Source of the DNA: JAJRVM01 sp041752115
Lineage (GTDB): Bacteria; Planctomycetota; Planctomycetia; Pirellulales; Pirellulaceae
Direction of reading: 5' to 3'
DNA length: 64,000 nt
Assembly (NCBI GenBank): GCA_041752115.1
Contig: JBGSHS010000361.1
Span: forward strand, 1-64,000
Part shown: in pieces, positions 37,238-46,667 of the stretch
Numbering within the stretch: the stretch's first letter is position 1
Layout: each line of letters opens with the position of its first letter
The notes under the pieces: generated by a model
Database searches by the model: none
Seen by the model: only the letters and a program-made list of their open reading frames with translations
Told to the model about the DNA's origin: nothing
Translations under genes and position numbers: made by a program

Positions 37238-39205
37238 CTAGTGGATCTGCGCTGAGCTTTCCCGGACCTTGGCCAATTCCCGATCGATTGCGTTGAGCAG
37301 ATAATCGCGCCGCTGCTGGAGAAACGTCTTCAGGCTTCCAGCCTCACCATCGGTGGCGTTCAGGAACGCTTCGGCCGATGACAGTTTACGAGTATCGGCC
37401 GTGACTTCGTTCTCAATCAACGCTCGATATTGCGCTATGACCGGGGCAAGCTTGTTCCAGTCGAGCGCCGATTCCGCCAGGGTCTGCAAGTTCTGTAGAT
37501 ATCTCTCGCGCAGGGCGGGCACTGCCAAGAGTCTGCTGCGGAGCGGTTTTCCTGGATCATCAAGGGCGACCAATGGATCGAGTTCAGTGCCGCCGCCGCC
37601 AACTCCCCCACCTCCTGGACCACGCCGCCGTCCACCTCCGAAGCCGCCACCCGGTCCGCCAGGACCGAAACCGCCACCCGGTCCGCCAGGACCGAAACTG
37701 CCACCTGGTCCGCCAGGACCGAAGTCGGGAGGACCGAAGCCGCCCGATCCGTGGAACGCTTCGTTCATATCATGTGGTACCACGTGGAAGACTCCGCCCT
37801 GGTCGCAGAACAGACTATAGTCGCTTGCGCGTGTCCAATAGCCGTCACTGTTGACAAGTGCCACGTCAATGGCCAGGAACCACAGTACTCGCTCGACATC
37901 CAGTATGGGCGTGACGGTTTCTTCCAACTGATCAAAGGGAGTCTCGTTGAGAGTGCGGCAGAGCTTGATCAATTCGTGCCACGACTTGTCATCGTCTTTG
38001 GATTTGATCTCGAATCGGCGGCGGTAGTCGTCGATATTCTCGCCCAGGTATCGCAGGCCGCCATCCGCGCCGGGACTGCCCGAAGCTTTCCATCGAGGCC
38101 CTTTGGAGCTACCGAAATTCTCTACCAAGAACTCCTTGTTGAACTGCTGCACGTTGGCGAAGATACCCCAGCTCTCGCCATTGATTACGACCTTGACGAA
38201 GTTCGCTTGTGGCGCGGGTATATATTGGCGAGCGATATGCGAGTACAGTACGGCGCTCATGAGCGATGGATCGCCCGCACAATTCAGTAAGTTCAGCGTC
38301 TTATAGCCATAGAGCCGCTGCTTGGCATCGGCCAGATCGAGGGAGATATTGAGAGATCGTTTGTAGCCTTCAGGCACCATGGCGTACGACGACATGCCAC
38401 GGTAACGAATACCCACGTTGGAATAGGTCTTGCCGTCGACCAGTAGCGTGGCAGGGACGTCCACGTCCGTACTCTTGAATTGAGCCAGCTCGGATTCCCA
38501 TTCGTCATCTTCGAAATTGATGAACAGGGTGCGCAGGACGCTGGGGTCATACAGCGGCGATTCACCAGCCGAGGCGACATCAGCGGGAGATACACGCGGA
38601 CCCGGCTGGGCCGCCTCACGCATGCCATGCCCTCCCGGACCTCCGGGCGGCCCGAAGTCGCGTCCGCCTCGACGCCCACCCCCTTGGCCTGTGCCGAGCG
38701 ATTGCCGGGCAGCGATGCGTTCTTCCTTGTTGAGCCAGCCGTCGCCATTGCGATCGAATTGCTGGACGATCTTGCGCTGCTGTCCCATCGGCCCACCGGG
38801 CCCACCAAAGCCACCGGGCCCACCAAAGCCACCGGGACCGAAACCACCTCGACCCGGTCGGCCGGGAAACCCATTGATCAGAAGTCCCAGCTCTTCGGGG
38901 CTGAGGATTCCGTCGTGGTTTGTATCGAGCCCCTTAAGTGCTGCGGGAGCCGCCTTGATTTCTTGGACGGAAATCTCACCGTCACCGTCCTGGTCGAGTG
39001 ATTGAATGAGTGGTGGGAGATTTGGCCGTGGCGTCATGCCCGGTTCTGGGAATTCTTCCTGAGGCATTGGCTGCGCCGGTCGATCCTGTTCGCCCGGGAC
39101 CGCCTGTCTTCCGCGCTGAGGTGACTGAGACCAGACGCTTGACAGCGACATGCTCAGCAAGGACAGTACGATGATTGCCAGCCAGAGGATCGTGAACTTT
39201 CGCAT
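37238..39205 (-). CDS. Secreted CotH-kinase-like protein with EF-hands
   Basis: This 655-residue exported protein starts with a signal peptide (FTILWLAIIVLSLLSMSLSS). Three EF-hand calcium loops are visible: DQDGDGEIS at 71, DTNHDGILS at 94 and DRNGDGWLN at 151. A CotH-type atypical kinase domain follows (about residues 215-500) with VALVNSDGYWTRASDYSLF and HDMNEAF as probable metal/ATP-site residues. Two Gly/Pro-rich low-complexity tracts come from tandem DNA repeats. CotH proteins phosphorylate surface proteins in spore formers and eukaryotes. It is last in a minus-strand operon with DUF4956 and VTC genes, a recurring neighbourhood. Confidence 0.9.
   Translation of the reverse strand: MRKFTILWLAIIVLSLLSMSLSSVWSQSPQRGRQAVPGEQDRPAQPMPQEEFPEPGMTPRPNLPPLIQSLDQDGDGEISVQEIKAAPAALKGLDTNHDGILSPEELGLLINGFPGRPGRGGFGPGGFGGPGGFGGPGGPMGQQRKIVQQFDRNGDGWLNKEERIAARQSLGTGQGGGRRGGRDFGPPGGPGGHGMREAAQPGPRVSPADVASAGESPLYDPSVLRTLFINFEDDEWESELAQFKSTDVDVPATLLVDGKTYSNVGIRYRGMSSYAMVPEGYKRSLNISLDLADAKQRLYGYKTLNLLNCAGDPSLMSAVLYSHIARQYIPAPQANFVKVVINGESWGIFANVQQFNKEFLVENFGSSKGPRWKASGSPGADGGLRYLGENIDDYRRRFEIKSKDDDKSWHELIKLCRTLNETPFDQLEETVTPILDVERVLWFLAIDVALVNSDGYWTRASDYSLFCDQGGVFHVVPHDMNEAFHGSGGFGPPDFGPGGPGGSFGPGGPGGGFGPGGPGGGFGGGRRRGPGGGGVGGGGTELDPLVALDDPGKPLRSRLLAVPALRERYLQNLQTLAESALDWNKLAPVIAQYRALIENEVTADTRKLSSAEAFLNATDGEAGSLKTFLQQRRDYLLNAIDRELAKVRESSAQIH
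37644..37724 (+). repeat. 27-bp tandem repeat inside the CotH gene
   Basis: Three consecutive 27-bp units (37644-37670, 37671-37697, 37698-37724) encode repeats of GGFGPGGPG on the minus strand. Units 1 and 2 are identical; unit 3 differs at a few positions. Such runs can change copy number by slippage and alter the linker length. Confidence 0.85.
38793..38843 (+). repeat. 18-bp tandem repeat inside the CotH gene
   Basis: Two exact 18-bp units (CCACCGGGCCCACCAAAG, at 38793 and 38811) and a degenerate third encode FGGPGG repeats in the linker after the second EF-hand. Confidence 0.75.
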
Positions 39206-39275
39206 AACCGTGTTCTCCTGCGGACGGATTTCTTCGAACGCTGCGTGTTGGGAATACGCTCCAGGGACACCATGC

Positions 39276-40043
39276 TCAGATCATGTGTGGTATGAGCCCT
39301 AACAGCCGGCAGGCGTGGACATACTTGGAACAGCGCCCCACTCGCAGTGAGTATGGGTGCAGCAACTGTCGCAGCTCCGATTCCCGGCCGACCGGAGTCT
39401 TGCCTTCCACAACGACGAGTTGACCGAGTCGCTGGGGAAACGTGGTCGATATATAGGCCTGGCCAGTCTGATCGTAGAACGCCAGGTGGTAGTCGAGTGT
39501 GATGCGCAGGCAACCGTCGTTCGACGCGAAGTGCTCGCGCTGATACTCGACCAGGGCAATCGGCTCGCTGCTGGCCAACAGAGCGGCCACATACTGCGGC
39601 GGCAGCGAATCAAGCAGTCCATTAATGATCTGCCGATACGTCATCTCGATGAGGGGACACTCGCACTGCAAATGCAGACGGAACTTGCCAGTTACACGAT
39701 TGTCTCGCCACTTGATCTCCAAATAACAATCCCGCGTGGGCTGGAGCGAATCGTACCAGCGGAGTCGCACCTTATGACGTTTGCCAATCCCGTCCAGGTT
39801 GGCCCGGCAGGCCGAAAGACGAACATCATCAAAATAGATGCTGCGCACCGTCGAGATCGTCTCCTTGTATCTCAATCGGCGGCAGTTGACGTCCAGCAGG
39901 CTTCGGAGCTTTCCCAGGTCCGCTCCCGGAAGGTTGTACTTCACCTCCCGCCGCGCCGCCAGATCGACACGTGCGGTCTCCTGATCGAGCACGCGAAAGA
40001 CCTTTCGCCGATCCAGAACCTTGATGTAGGGATGGAGCAACAT
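39276..40043 (-). CDS. VTC-domain (polyphosphate polymerase-like) protein
   Basis: This 255-residue protein belongs to the VTC/CYTH-type tunnel fold related to the yeast polyphosphate polymerase Vtc4. Charged tunnel strands are visible: REVKYNLPG, VRSIYFDD, HKVRLRWYDS, CYLEIKWR and VVVEGKTP. Its ATG lacks a strong Shine-Dalgarno and lies 14 nt after the DUF4956 stop, so translation may be coupled. In bacteria this domain commonly travels with DUF4956 and CotH genes; a joint role in surface or polyphosphate chemistry is inferred, not shown. Confidence 0.85.
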   Translation of the reverse strand: MLLHPYIKVLDRRKVFRVLDQETARVDLAARREVKYNLPGADLGKLRSLLDVNCRRLRYKETISTVRSIYFDDVRLSACRANLDGIGKRHKVRLRWYDSLQPTRDCYLEIKWRDNRVTGKFRLHLQCECPLIEMTYRQIINGLLDSLPPQYVAALLASSEPIALVEYQREHFASNDGCLRITLDYHLAFYDQTGQAYISTTFPQRLGQLVVVEGKTPVGRESELRQLLHPYSLRVGRCSKYVHACRLLGLIPHMI

Positions 40044-40057
40044 AGCTAGTGGTCTGC

Positions 40058-40759
40058 CTAGAGTGTCGAGTTCAAATTGACATAAGAGAATTCGCAGTCA
40101 GGCAGACGCTCACGCAGCTGGGTAATGAGTGCTGAGGTCTCCTTAGCTCCAGCCCGGGATAGGACGATGCGAACCTGCCCACGATCTTGCGCCAGATCAA
40201 ACCGCTGGAGTGAATACCGCCCCGCCAATTCGTCGATGGCCGACAGAACTCCACTCGCCCCGGCTCCAAAGTGCTCTGGCGAGTTGCCGGTGATCGTCAA
40301 CAGCAAGTTCTGCCGACGCTGACCGCGGGCGGTCAGGTACATCCCCAGAATGAACACCGTGGCAACGGCCAGGAGCGCGATGGCCAACAGGGGCTCATCG
40401 GCTCCCAGTGCCAGCCCCACCCCGATGCACAGGAATAAGTAGACCAACTCCTCGGGTTCCTTGATCGCAGCTCGGAATCGGATAATCGAGAGCGAACCAA
40501 CCAGTCCCAGAGAGAGAGCCAGTGAGGACTTGACGATCGCGATGACTCCGATCGTGACCAGCGTCAGGAGCGGAAAGACGCGGGTGATGGAGTCGGTATC
40601 CGAGGGTGACGTACTGCAATGGCGATAGAGAAAGCGGATATAGAGGGCACAGACACCACCCAGAAGCATGTAGACTGTCAGGGTTATCACTTCCAGGTTC
40701 TGGCCGATCGATATCGATCCTTGCAGCTGCTGCCACGCTTGGTGAAGGCTCTTTTGCAT
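40058..40759 (-). CDS. DUF4956 membrane protein
   Basis: This 233-residue inner-membrane protein has about four hydrophobic segments (VITLTVYMLLGGVCALYIRF, VFPLLTLVTIGVIAIVKSS, YLFLCIGVGLALG and LLAIALLAVATVFILGMYL). The conserved LGLVGSLSIIRFRAAIKEPEE block is characteristic of DUF4956. The cytoplasmic tail (about residues 145-233) looks like a ferredoxin-fold module. GAGGAG lies 9 nt before ATG 40759. It heads the DUF4956-VTC-CotH operon and probably forms the membrane component of that system. Confidence 0.9.
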   Translation of the reverse strand: MQKSLHQAWQQLQGSISIGQNLEVITLTVYMLLGGVCALYIRFLYRHCSTSPSDTDSITRVFPLLTLVTIGVIAIVKSSLALSLGLVGSLSIIRFRAAIKEPEELVYLFLCIGVGLALGADEPLLAIALLAVATVFILGMYLTARGQRRQNLLLTITGNSPEHFGAGASGVLSAIDELAGRYSLQRFDLAQDRGQVRIVLSRAGAKETSALITQLRERLPDCEFSYVNLNSTL

Positions 40760-41027
40760 GGAATTTGTCTCCTCAGTGGCAAGTACGCAGGCAGCCCCCC
40801 AAGTTCCACTGAGAATTGACCTATTTTTCCTGGTTCCACGGCAAAGGAAGTCAGCGTCGGCGATTGAGGACCCCTTTGGGCAGGCGGAACGTGGTCGTCA
40901 TAATGGGGTTCCAAGAGAGGGTGGGCGGTCGGCTGCTGGCATCTGCCGTGTGAGGCGGCAGTGCCTGGACGACGTGTCAGTGGATCATCGGGTGCTTTTC
41001 TCGTACTAGTTGTTGAGTACTTGCGCG

Positions 41028-41654
41028 ATGCAGGATCCTGAGTTACGGCAGCGTTTGGCGGCGGATGCCGCAGGGACTCTCGCCGGAGAGTTCCTGCGGC
41101 ATCGGGATCGGTTGTGGCGGATGGTCGATTTTCGCCTCGACCCGATGCTGGCTGGTCGTCTGGATCCCGACGATGTGTTGCAGGAGGCCTGGCTCGCCGC
41201 AGCTCAGCGTGTGGACAGTTTTCTGTCGAACGAGTCCTTGTCGTTTTTTATCTGGCTGAGGTTGATGGTCTCTCAAACGCTCATTGACCTTCAGCGGAGG
41301 CACCTGGGTGCCAAGATGCGAGACGTCTATCGCGAACAGTCGCTTAATCATGCGGCACTGTCCCGGACTACCTGCGTCTCGCTGGTGGCCCGTCTGCTCG
41401 GATCGTTCACCTCGCCCAGCCAGGCGGCGGCCCGTGTCGAACTTGCCGCGCAGCTGCGCCACGCAATCGACGGCATGGATGAAATCGACCGAGAAGTCTT
41501 GGTGCTGCGGCATTTTGAAGAGCTGACGAACAGTGAGATCGCTCAGGTGCTGGGCATCAACGAGACGGCGGCCAGCAACCGGTACGTGCGCGCCGTTCGG
41601 CGACTGAAGACGATCCTCGATTCCTTGTCCGATTTTTCCGAGCGTCCGCTATGA
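41028..41654 (+). CDS. ECF-type RNA polymerase sigma factor
   Basis: This 208-residue sigma factor has region 2 at about residues 22-95 (LRHRDRLWRMVDFRLDPM, then DPDDVLQEAWLAAAQRV, the core-binding and -10 recognition part) and region 4 at about 145-200 (LRHFEELTNSEIAQVLGINE, the -35 helix-turn-helix). This is the planctomycete ECF type paired with Ser/Thr kinases. Its stop overlaps the kinase ATG (ATGA at 41651-41654), so the two are translationally coupled, and the kinase probably controls it. No strong Shine-Dalgarno before ATG 41028; the frame opens at TTG 41010. Confidence 0.93.
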   Translation: MQDPELRQRLAADAAGTLAGEFLRHRDRLWRMVDFRLDPMLAGRLDPDDVLQEAWLAAAQRVDSFLSNESLSFFIWLRLMVSQTLIDLQRRHLGAKMRDVYREQSLNHAALSRTTCVSLVARLLGSFTSPSQAAARVELAAQLRHAIDGMDEIDREVLVLRHFEELTNSEIAQVLGINETAASNRYVRAVRRLKTILDSLSDFSERPL

Positions 41655-44600
41655 ACCAACAGCCTGTGCGTGATCCCATTGATCTGTTGGCTGACGAGTT
41701 CGTGCAATGCTACCGTCAGGGAGAGCAGCCGACCATGGAAGAGTTTGCTCAGGCCCATCCGGAGCATGCGGAGGACATTCGGAACCTGTTTCCGCTGATT
41801 CTCAACATTGAACAGTTGAAGAATCGACACCTGCAGGCCGGAGGCAGGCCTTCCTCGATCGGCGCGACGCCGATCGAGCGGCTGGGCGACTTCCGCATCG
41901 TTCGGGAGGTTGGGCGTGGCGGGATGGGGATTGTGTTTGAGGCCGAGCAGCAGTCGCTGTCGCGGCGTGTGGCATTAAAAGTGCTGGGAAGTCACATTGC
42001 TCCAACTGAAAAGCAGATCCGCCGCTTTCGGCGCGAAGCGGAAGCTGCCGCGCGACTGCACCATACCAATATCGTGCCGATCTACGGTGTGGGGCAGGAG
42101 AACGGTGTGCACTTCTATGCCATGCAGTTCATTGACGGCGTTGGACTCGACGTCGTGATGGAAGTGCTGAACGGTCATTTGCCGGCCAGTCCTGCCAGCA
42201 TTCCTCCGATGGGCGATCACCACGCGGCGTCCCCTTCGACGTCCCTCTCGGCGGCCATGATTGCCGCCAATGCACTGCGCGAAGGCTGGTTTGCCGAGGG
42301 AAAATCGCCCAGCGCAAGCTCCAGCGGCGCGGCATTCCCAGGGGGCACGTCGCCGCCGGGTGTCACGCATCACGTCGCTCGTTCGGACGACACTCCTTTG
42401 GAGCTGGCCGACACACAGGGGGTGCCGGTCATGGCTGCCGCGGAAACGATCCCGGCCCAGCCGGCTCCTCCTGCCAGGAGACCATTGGGGAGTCGCTACT
42501 GGAAGAGCGTGGCCCGCTTGGGACGTGACGTGGCAGTTGCGCTGGACTACGCTCACACGCATGGCATTCTGCACCGTGACGTCAAGCCATCGAACTTGCT
42601 GCTGGATCATGAAGGGAATGTGTGGATCACCGATTTCGGACTGGCAAAGCATGTGGAAAGCGAAGATCTGACCAGATCGGGTGACATTGTCGGGACGCTG
42701 CGTTACATGGCGCCTGAGCAATTCGACGGGAACACCGACCGGCGCAGTGACGTGTACAGTCTGGGACTGACTCTGTGCGAGATGTTGACATTAGAGCCGG
42801 CGTTCGGCGACACGAAGCATGGAAGACTGATCCAGCAGAAGACACAAGGGTCACTACCTCGCCCTCGCGCACGCAATTCGCACATTCCCCGCGATCTGGA
42901 GACGATTGTCCTGAAGGCCGTGGCGACTGACCCGCAGCACCGCTATCTGACAGCCGGCCAACTGGCGGCCGATCTGCAGCGGTTTATGGAGGATCGGCCG
43001 GTCGCCGCCGCACGGACCCGCCGCGTGAAGCGATTATGGAGCTGGTGTCGCCGCAATCCGGCGATCGCCATTTCCAGCAGCACGGCCCTGATGTTACTGA
43101 TCGCCGTGGCGGTCGTCGGCATTGTCAGTGCCATCACGACACGAGCCGCGCTCTTCGAGACGAAGATCGCCAAAGGGAATGCTGTGGCGGCCCAACAGCG
43201 AGCCGAACGCAATTTGAACCTGGCCGTGGAGGCCTTCGAGAGCATTTTCGAAAACGTAGCATTGCGCGGAGTTCCACAATCTCTGGAGATGGAGTACGAC
43301 GATGCCACGGCTCCTCGATTCCAGTCAGTGCTCACTGAAGCTGACGCAGACCTGCTGCGCAAACTACTCACGTTCTATGAGCAGTTTGCCACTCAGAACG
43401 GTTCTGACCTGCAACTGAGAGCGAAGAACGCTGCCGCACACCATCGCATCGGCCAGATCCACCAGCGACTGGGACACGCTCAAGACGCTCGCCTGTCGTT
43501 TCGCGAGGCATTGGCCATCTATGACCAGTTGCTGGCCGAGCATCCCGGCGAAATCAACTTGATCGTGGCCAAGGCCCGACTCCTCAACGATCTGGGCATT
43601 CTGCTGGGAGAAGACATGCGGCCATGGGCGGAGGTGACTGCCCATCATGTGAAGGCGATTCGATTCCTGTCGGAGCAAGATCCGACGGTAGCCGCCAGCG
43701 CCGCGGTCCGCTATGAACTCGCCCGCTCTCATGATCTGGCCGGGTCGGTTCTTTTTCGCGGCGACTTCGCCGACCTGGATATGGCAGGTAGCGGTGGGGG
43801 ACCAGGGGCCGGACCGCCTCCGGAAGGTGGTCCACCCGGTGGACCCCAGAGACGCTGGCACGGGCTGGAATCCAAACCGAAACCACCTCCCGGCGATGGT
43901 CCGTGGTCAGGGAAACTGGAGCGTCCGCCGCACGAGGGCCCCTTCGGATGGTCTGCCCGAGGACAACGGCGTGGTCCTCCGCCCGGCAATGTCGGGTCAG
44001 CTGACCCAGAAGACATCGGTCGTTTCAACGAGGAGCATTTGACCCAGGCACACGATGCACTCACGGCCCTACTGGCGACACAGCCGCATGACGCGGCATA
44101 TCGCCTCTTGATGGCGCAGGTCGAGCGGCATCGACTGGTACACTCTCTGCGCAGTTATCAGTTGGACCAAGCGGGACAGGCTTTTCGTCACGCTCGGGAA
44201 CTGCTGGAACAGCTAGTCGCTGAGTATCCCCAGGAACCGCAGTACCGCCTCGAACTGGCCGACACGTTGTCGTTAGTGAGCACGCGACTGACTTCTATCT
44301 CGGATGAAGAGGCAGAGCGGGATCTGAATAAGGCTATTGCCTACTGTCGGCAGTTGGCGGCAGCGTTTCCGCAAATTGCCCAGTATCAAGCGCTGCTGGT
44401 TACTTCTTATCGGAATCTCGCCCGCGTGCAGCAATCGAAACGGAATCTCCACGGAGCCGAAGAGAGTCTCAGCCTGGCGCGCGAACAACTGCTGACGTTG
44501 GCATCAAGCCATCCCGCCCAACCGTTCTACGAAATCGAGCTGGCGATGGTGGTGCTGGACCTGGCAAACGTGCGGCAACGGATGGGCGAAGCGGAAAACG

Positions 44601-44881
44601 ACCGGTCGCGGTGGGAATCGGTGCGTCAACTTCTCGAGGCCGAATTGGCTCGTGTAGGCAACGATCACGAGCAGGAGAATGCTCGCTTCGAGCGGCGCAT
44701 TACATCCGCTCTCTATGCCAGTCTCGAGAAGACCTTGACGTTGTTGGGCGATACGGCTGGAGCTCAGGTGGCACGGGGCGAGTCGGAGCGTTTGAGCGAT
44801 GATCCCTTCTGGCCACCTTTCGAACGATTTCGGCCCGGCTTTGGCCCCCCTCCCACTGGTCGATTCGGTCCCCGAGACTGA
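41651..44881 (+). CDS. Membrane Ser/Thr protein kinase coupled to the ECF sigma factor
   Basis: This 1076-residue kinase has an N-terminal helical segment (residues 1-60), a Hanks-type kinase domain (about 80-450), a transmembrane helix (about 471-494) and a large extracytoplasmic part with TPR-like helices (about 500-700 and 820-1050). Catalytic residues are intact: GRGGMG loop at 88, K110, E129, HRD D310, DFG D328 and APE at 354. A low-complexity insert of about 105 residues (175-280, Ala/Ser/Pro-rich) splits the two lobes at the hinge. A Gly/Pro-rich linker covers about 715-800. It probably senses an envelope signal and regulates the overlapping sigma factor. Confidence 0.93.
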   Translation: MNQQPVRDPIDLLADEFVQCYRQGEQPTMEEFAQAHPEHAEDIRNLFPLILNIEQLKNRHLQAGGRPSSIGATPIERLGDFRIVREVGRGGMGIVFEAEQQSLSRRVALKVLGSHIAPTEKQIRRFRREAEAAARLHHTNIVPIYGVGQENGVHFYAMQFIDGVGLDVVMEVLNGHLPASPASIPPMGDHHAASPSTSLSAAMIAANALREGWFAEGKSPSASSSGAAFPGGTSPPGVTHHVARSDDTPLELADTQGVPVMAAAETIPAQPAPPARRPLGSRYWKSVARLGRDVAVALDYAHTHGILHRDVKPSNLLLDHEGNVWITDFGLAKHVESEDLTRSGDIVGTLRYMAPEQFDGNTDRRSDVYSLGLTLCEMLTLEPAFGDTKHGRLIQQKTQGSLPRPRARNSHIPRDLETIVLKAVATDPQHRYLTAGQLAADLQRFMEDRPVAAARTRRVKRLWSWCRRNPAIAISSSTALMLLIAVAVVGIVSAITTRAALFETKIAKGNAVAAQQRAERNLNLAVEAFESIFENVALRGVPQSLEMEYDDATAPRFQSVLTEADADLLRKLLTFYEQFATQNGSDLQLRAKNAAAHHRIGQIHQRLGHAQDARLSFREALAIYDQLLAEHPGEINLIVAKARLLNDLGILLGEDMRPWAEVTAHHVKAIRFLSEQDPTVAASAAVRYELARSHDLAGSVLFRGDFADLDMAGSGGGPGAGPPPEGGPPGGPQRRWHGLESKPKPPPGDGPWSGKLERPPHEGPFGWSARGQRRGPPPGNVGSADPEDIGRFNEEHLTQAHDALTALLATQPHDAAYRLLMAQVERHRLVHSLRSYQLDQAGQAFRHARELLEQLVAEYPQEPQYRLELADTLSLVSTRLTSISDEEAERDLNKAIAYCRQLAAAFPQIAQYQALLVTSYRNLARVQQSKRNLHGAEESLSLAREQLLTLASSHPAQPFYEIELAMVVLDLANVRQRMGEAENDRSRWESVRQLLEAELARVGNDHEQENARFERRITSALYASLEKTLTLLGDTAGAQVARGESERLSDDPFWPPFERFRPGFGPPPTGRFGPRD

Positions 44882-45324
44882 GGAGTCGAGCCGCTTGGAA
44901 GGAATCGTGGCATGGTGCATGCCTTCCCCGTTGGTTCTTCAGGGTGCGTAACCGTCATCATCCGGGCGCAGAACGTCTGCGGGCAAGCAGTCAAGCCATG
45001 GGAATCCGGTGAAGACGGCAACTGACCAAATATCATGCCCCATGGCACCTTCTCGCCGTCGCCACGGCCCTGCATAATACGCCCAACCTGGTCCTGGCTG
45101 CAGCCACTACGCTGGCTGACCGGAGCCGGACATCTCACTTCCCCGAAGTCCCCTCGCTCTTCTCGGAGCGAGTTGGGTGGGGACGTCACAGATGAAAGAA
45201 CCGACGCGTCGCGGTGAGTAGAGACCCAAGGTGAGCGAACCAGCTGACCGGCATTCTGCTTTGCCGATGGCGACGCCAATTGGAACATCAGCGAATCACA
45301 CCTACGACGGACAAGGAGCGGCGG
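44882..45324. other. Intergenic gap
   Basis: This 443-bp stretch holds a candidate terminator at 44909-44923 and the AAGGAG of fabB at its end. The fabB frame is open from 45280, but the ribosome binding site supports the later start. No other gene. Confidence 0.5.
44909..44923 (+). terminator. Candidate terminator after the kinase gene
   Basis: GGCATG and CATGCC pair perfectly around GTG and are followed by TTCCCCGTTGGTTCTTC. The stem is only 6 bp, so this is a weak call. It starts 28 nt after the kinase stop. Confidence 0.4.
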
Positions 45325-46536
45325 ATGCGCAGGGCGGTTATCACCGGTTATGGCATCGTTTCCAGTATCGGCACGAACAAGGGTCAAGTATGCGAGGCCT
45401 TACGTGCGGGGACGTCAGGTATTCGGTTCATGGAGGAGTACCGAGACAAGGGCTTCCGTTCGCACGTGGCCGGGACGATTGACCTCGAACTGGAGAACCG
45501 GATTGACCGCCAATTCGCTCGTTTCATGGGAGACGGGGCGGCTTACGGCTATCTGGCCATGTTGGAAGCGGTGGAGCATGCAGGACTTACGACCCAAGAG
45601 GTATCGGATCCGCGTACCGGTCTGGTGGTTGGGACTGGCGGGACCTCCACGAAGAACCTGTTCGAAGTTGCGCGCGTGTTTCAGGAACGTGGGGCTCGAC
45701 GCGTGAAACCATTCATGGTGTCTCGCACGATGGGGAGCACGGTGTCGGCTTGTCTCGCGACGGCCTTTCGCATCAAGGGAATCAACTACTCGATCAGCTC
45801 AGCCTGCGCCACCAGTTCTCACTGTATTGGCCATGCGGCCGATCTGATCCGACGGGGTGAGCAGGACATCATGTTTGCGGGAGGTGGTGAAGAACTCTTC
45901 TGGCTGTCGACGGTGATGTTCGACAGCATGGGAGCGTTATCGAGCAAATACAATGACACGCCACTGACCGCATCCAGGCCCTACGATGCCGATCGCGACG
46001 GATTCGTGATTTCCGGAGGCGGGGGCATCGTGGTGGTGGAAGACTACGAGCGGGCACGAGCGCGGGGGGCACGGATCCATGCGGAGATCACTGGCTACGG
46101 CGCCAATTCGGATGGGGACGACATGGTCGCTCCCTCCGGTGAAGGTGCGGTCCGCTGTATGCGTTTGGCTCTGCAGCACCATCGAGAGCCCATCCAGTAC
46201 ATCAATACCCATGGCACCAGCACTCTGGCTGGCGATATCGCCGAGCTCAAGGCGATCCGCGAGGTTTTCGGCGAGACGCCACCTCGGATCAGTTCGACCA
46301 AGGCGCTGACCGGACATGCCTTGGGAGCGGCGGGAGTGCACGAGGCCATTTACTGCTTGCTGATGATGGAGCAGGGGTTTGTGCCCGCGTCGGCGAATAT
46401 TCAGCAGTTGGATCCGGAGGCAGAAGGCTTCCCCATCGTGCGGGAAAACGTCTCCCAGATCGACCTCCATACCGTGATGAGCAACAGTTTTGGGTTCGGC
46501 GGAACCAATGCCACTCTCGTGCTGCAGAAGGTGTAG
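45325..46536 (+). CDS. fabB: Beta-ketoacyl-ACP synthase I
   Basis: This 403-residue condensing enzyme elongates acyl-ACP with malonyl-ACP in fatty-acid synthesis and, in FabB, supports unsaturated fatty-acid formation. The catalytic Cys is C161 in SSACATSSH; the histidines are H296 (NTHGTST) and H331 (TGHALGAAG), with K326 between them. Overall it reads as FabB rather than FabF (MRRAVITGYGIVSSIG at the start, SNSFGFGGTNATLVL at the end). AAGGAG lies 6 nt before ATG 45325. No acyl carrier protein, fabA or other fab gene is adjacent. Confidence 0.93.
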   Translation: MRRAVITGYGIVSSIGTNKGQVCEALRAGTSGIRFMEEYRDKGFRSHVAGTIDLELENRIDRQFARFMGDGAAYGYLAMLEAVEHAGLTTQEVSDPRTGLVVGTGGTSTKNLFEVARVFQERGARRVKPFMVSRTMGSTVSACLATAFRIKGINYSISSACATSSHCIGHAADLIRRGEQDIMFAGGGEELFWLSTVMFDSMGALSSKYNDTPLTASRPYDADRDGFVISGGGGIVVVEDYERARARGARIHAEITGYGANSDGDDMVAPSGEGAVRCMRLALQHHREPIQYINTHGTSTLAGDIAELKAIREVFGETPPRISSTKALTGHALGAAGVHEAIYCLLMMEQGFVPASANIQQLDPEAEGFPIVRENVSQIDLHTVMSNSFGFGGTNATLVLQKV

Positions 46537-46667
46537 CGGGGAGCAGGAAGGTCCAGCCGATTGCTTTGCGTCACGGAGCGAGACACAATAGTCCGTCATC
46601 GCTACCCACGTAGTGTTGATTGACGCGTCCTTGAAACGCACAGCTGAGTCCCGCGAGGAGCCTACCG

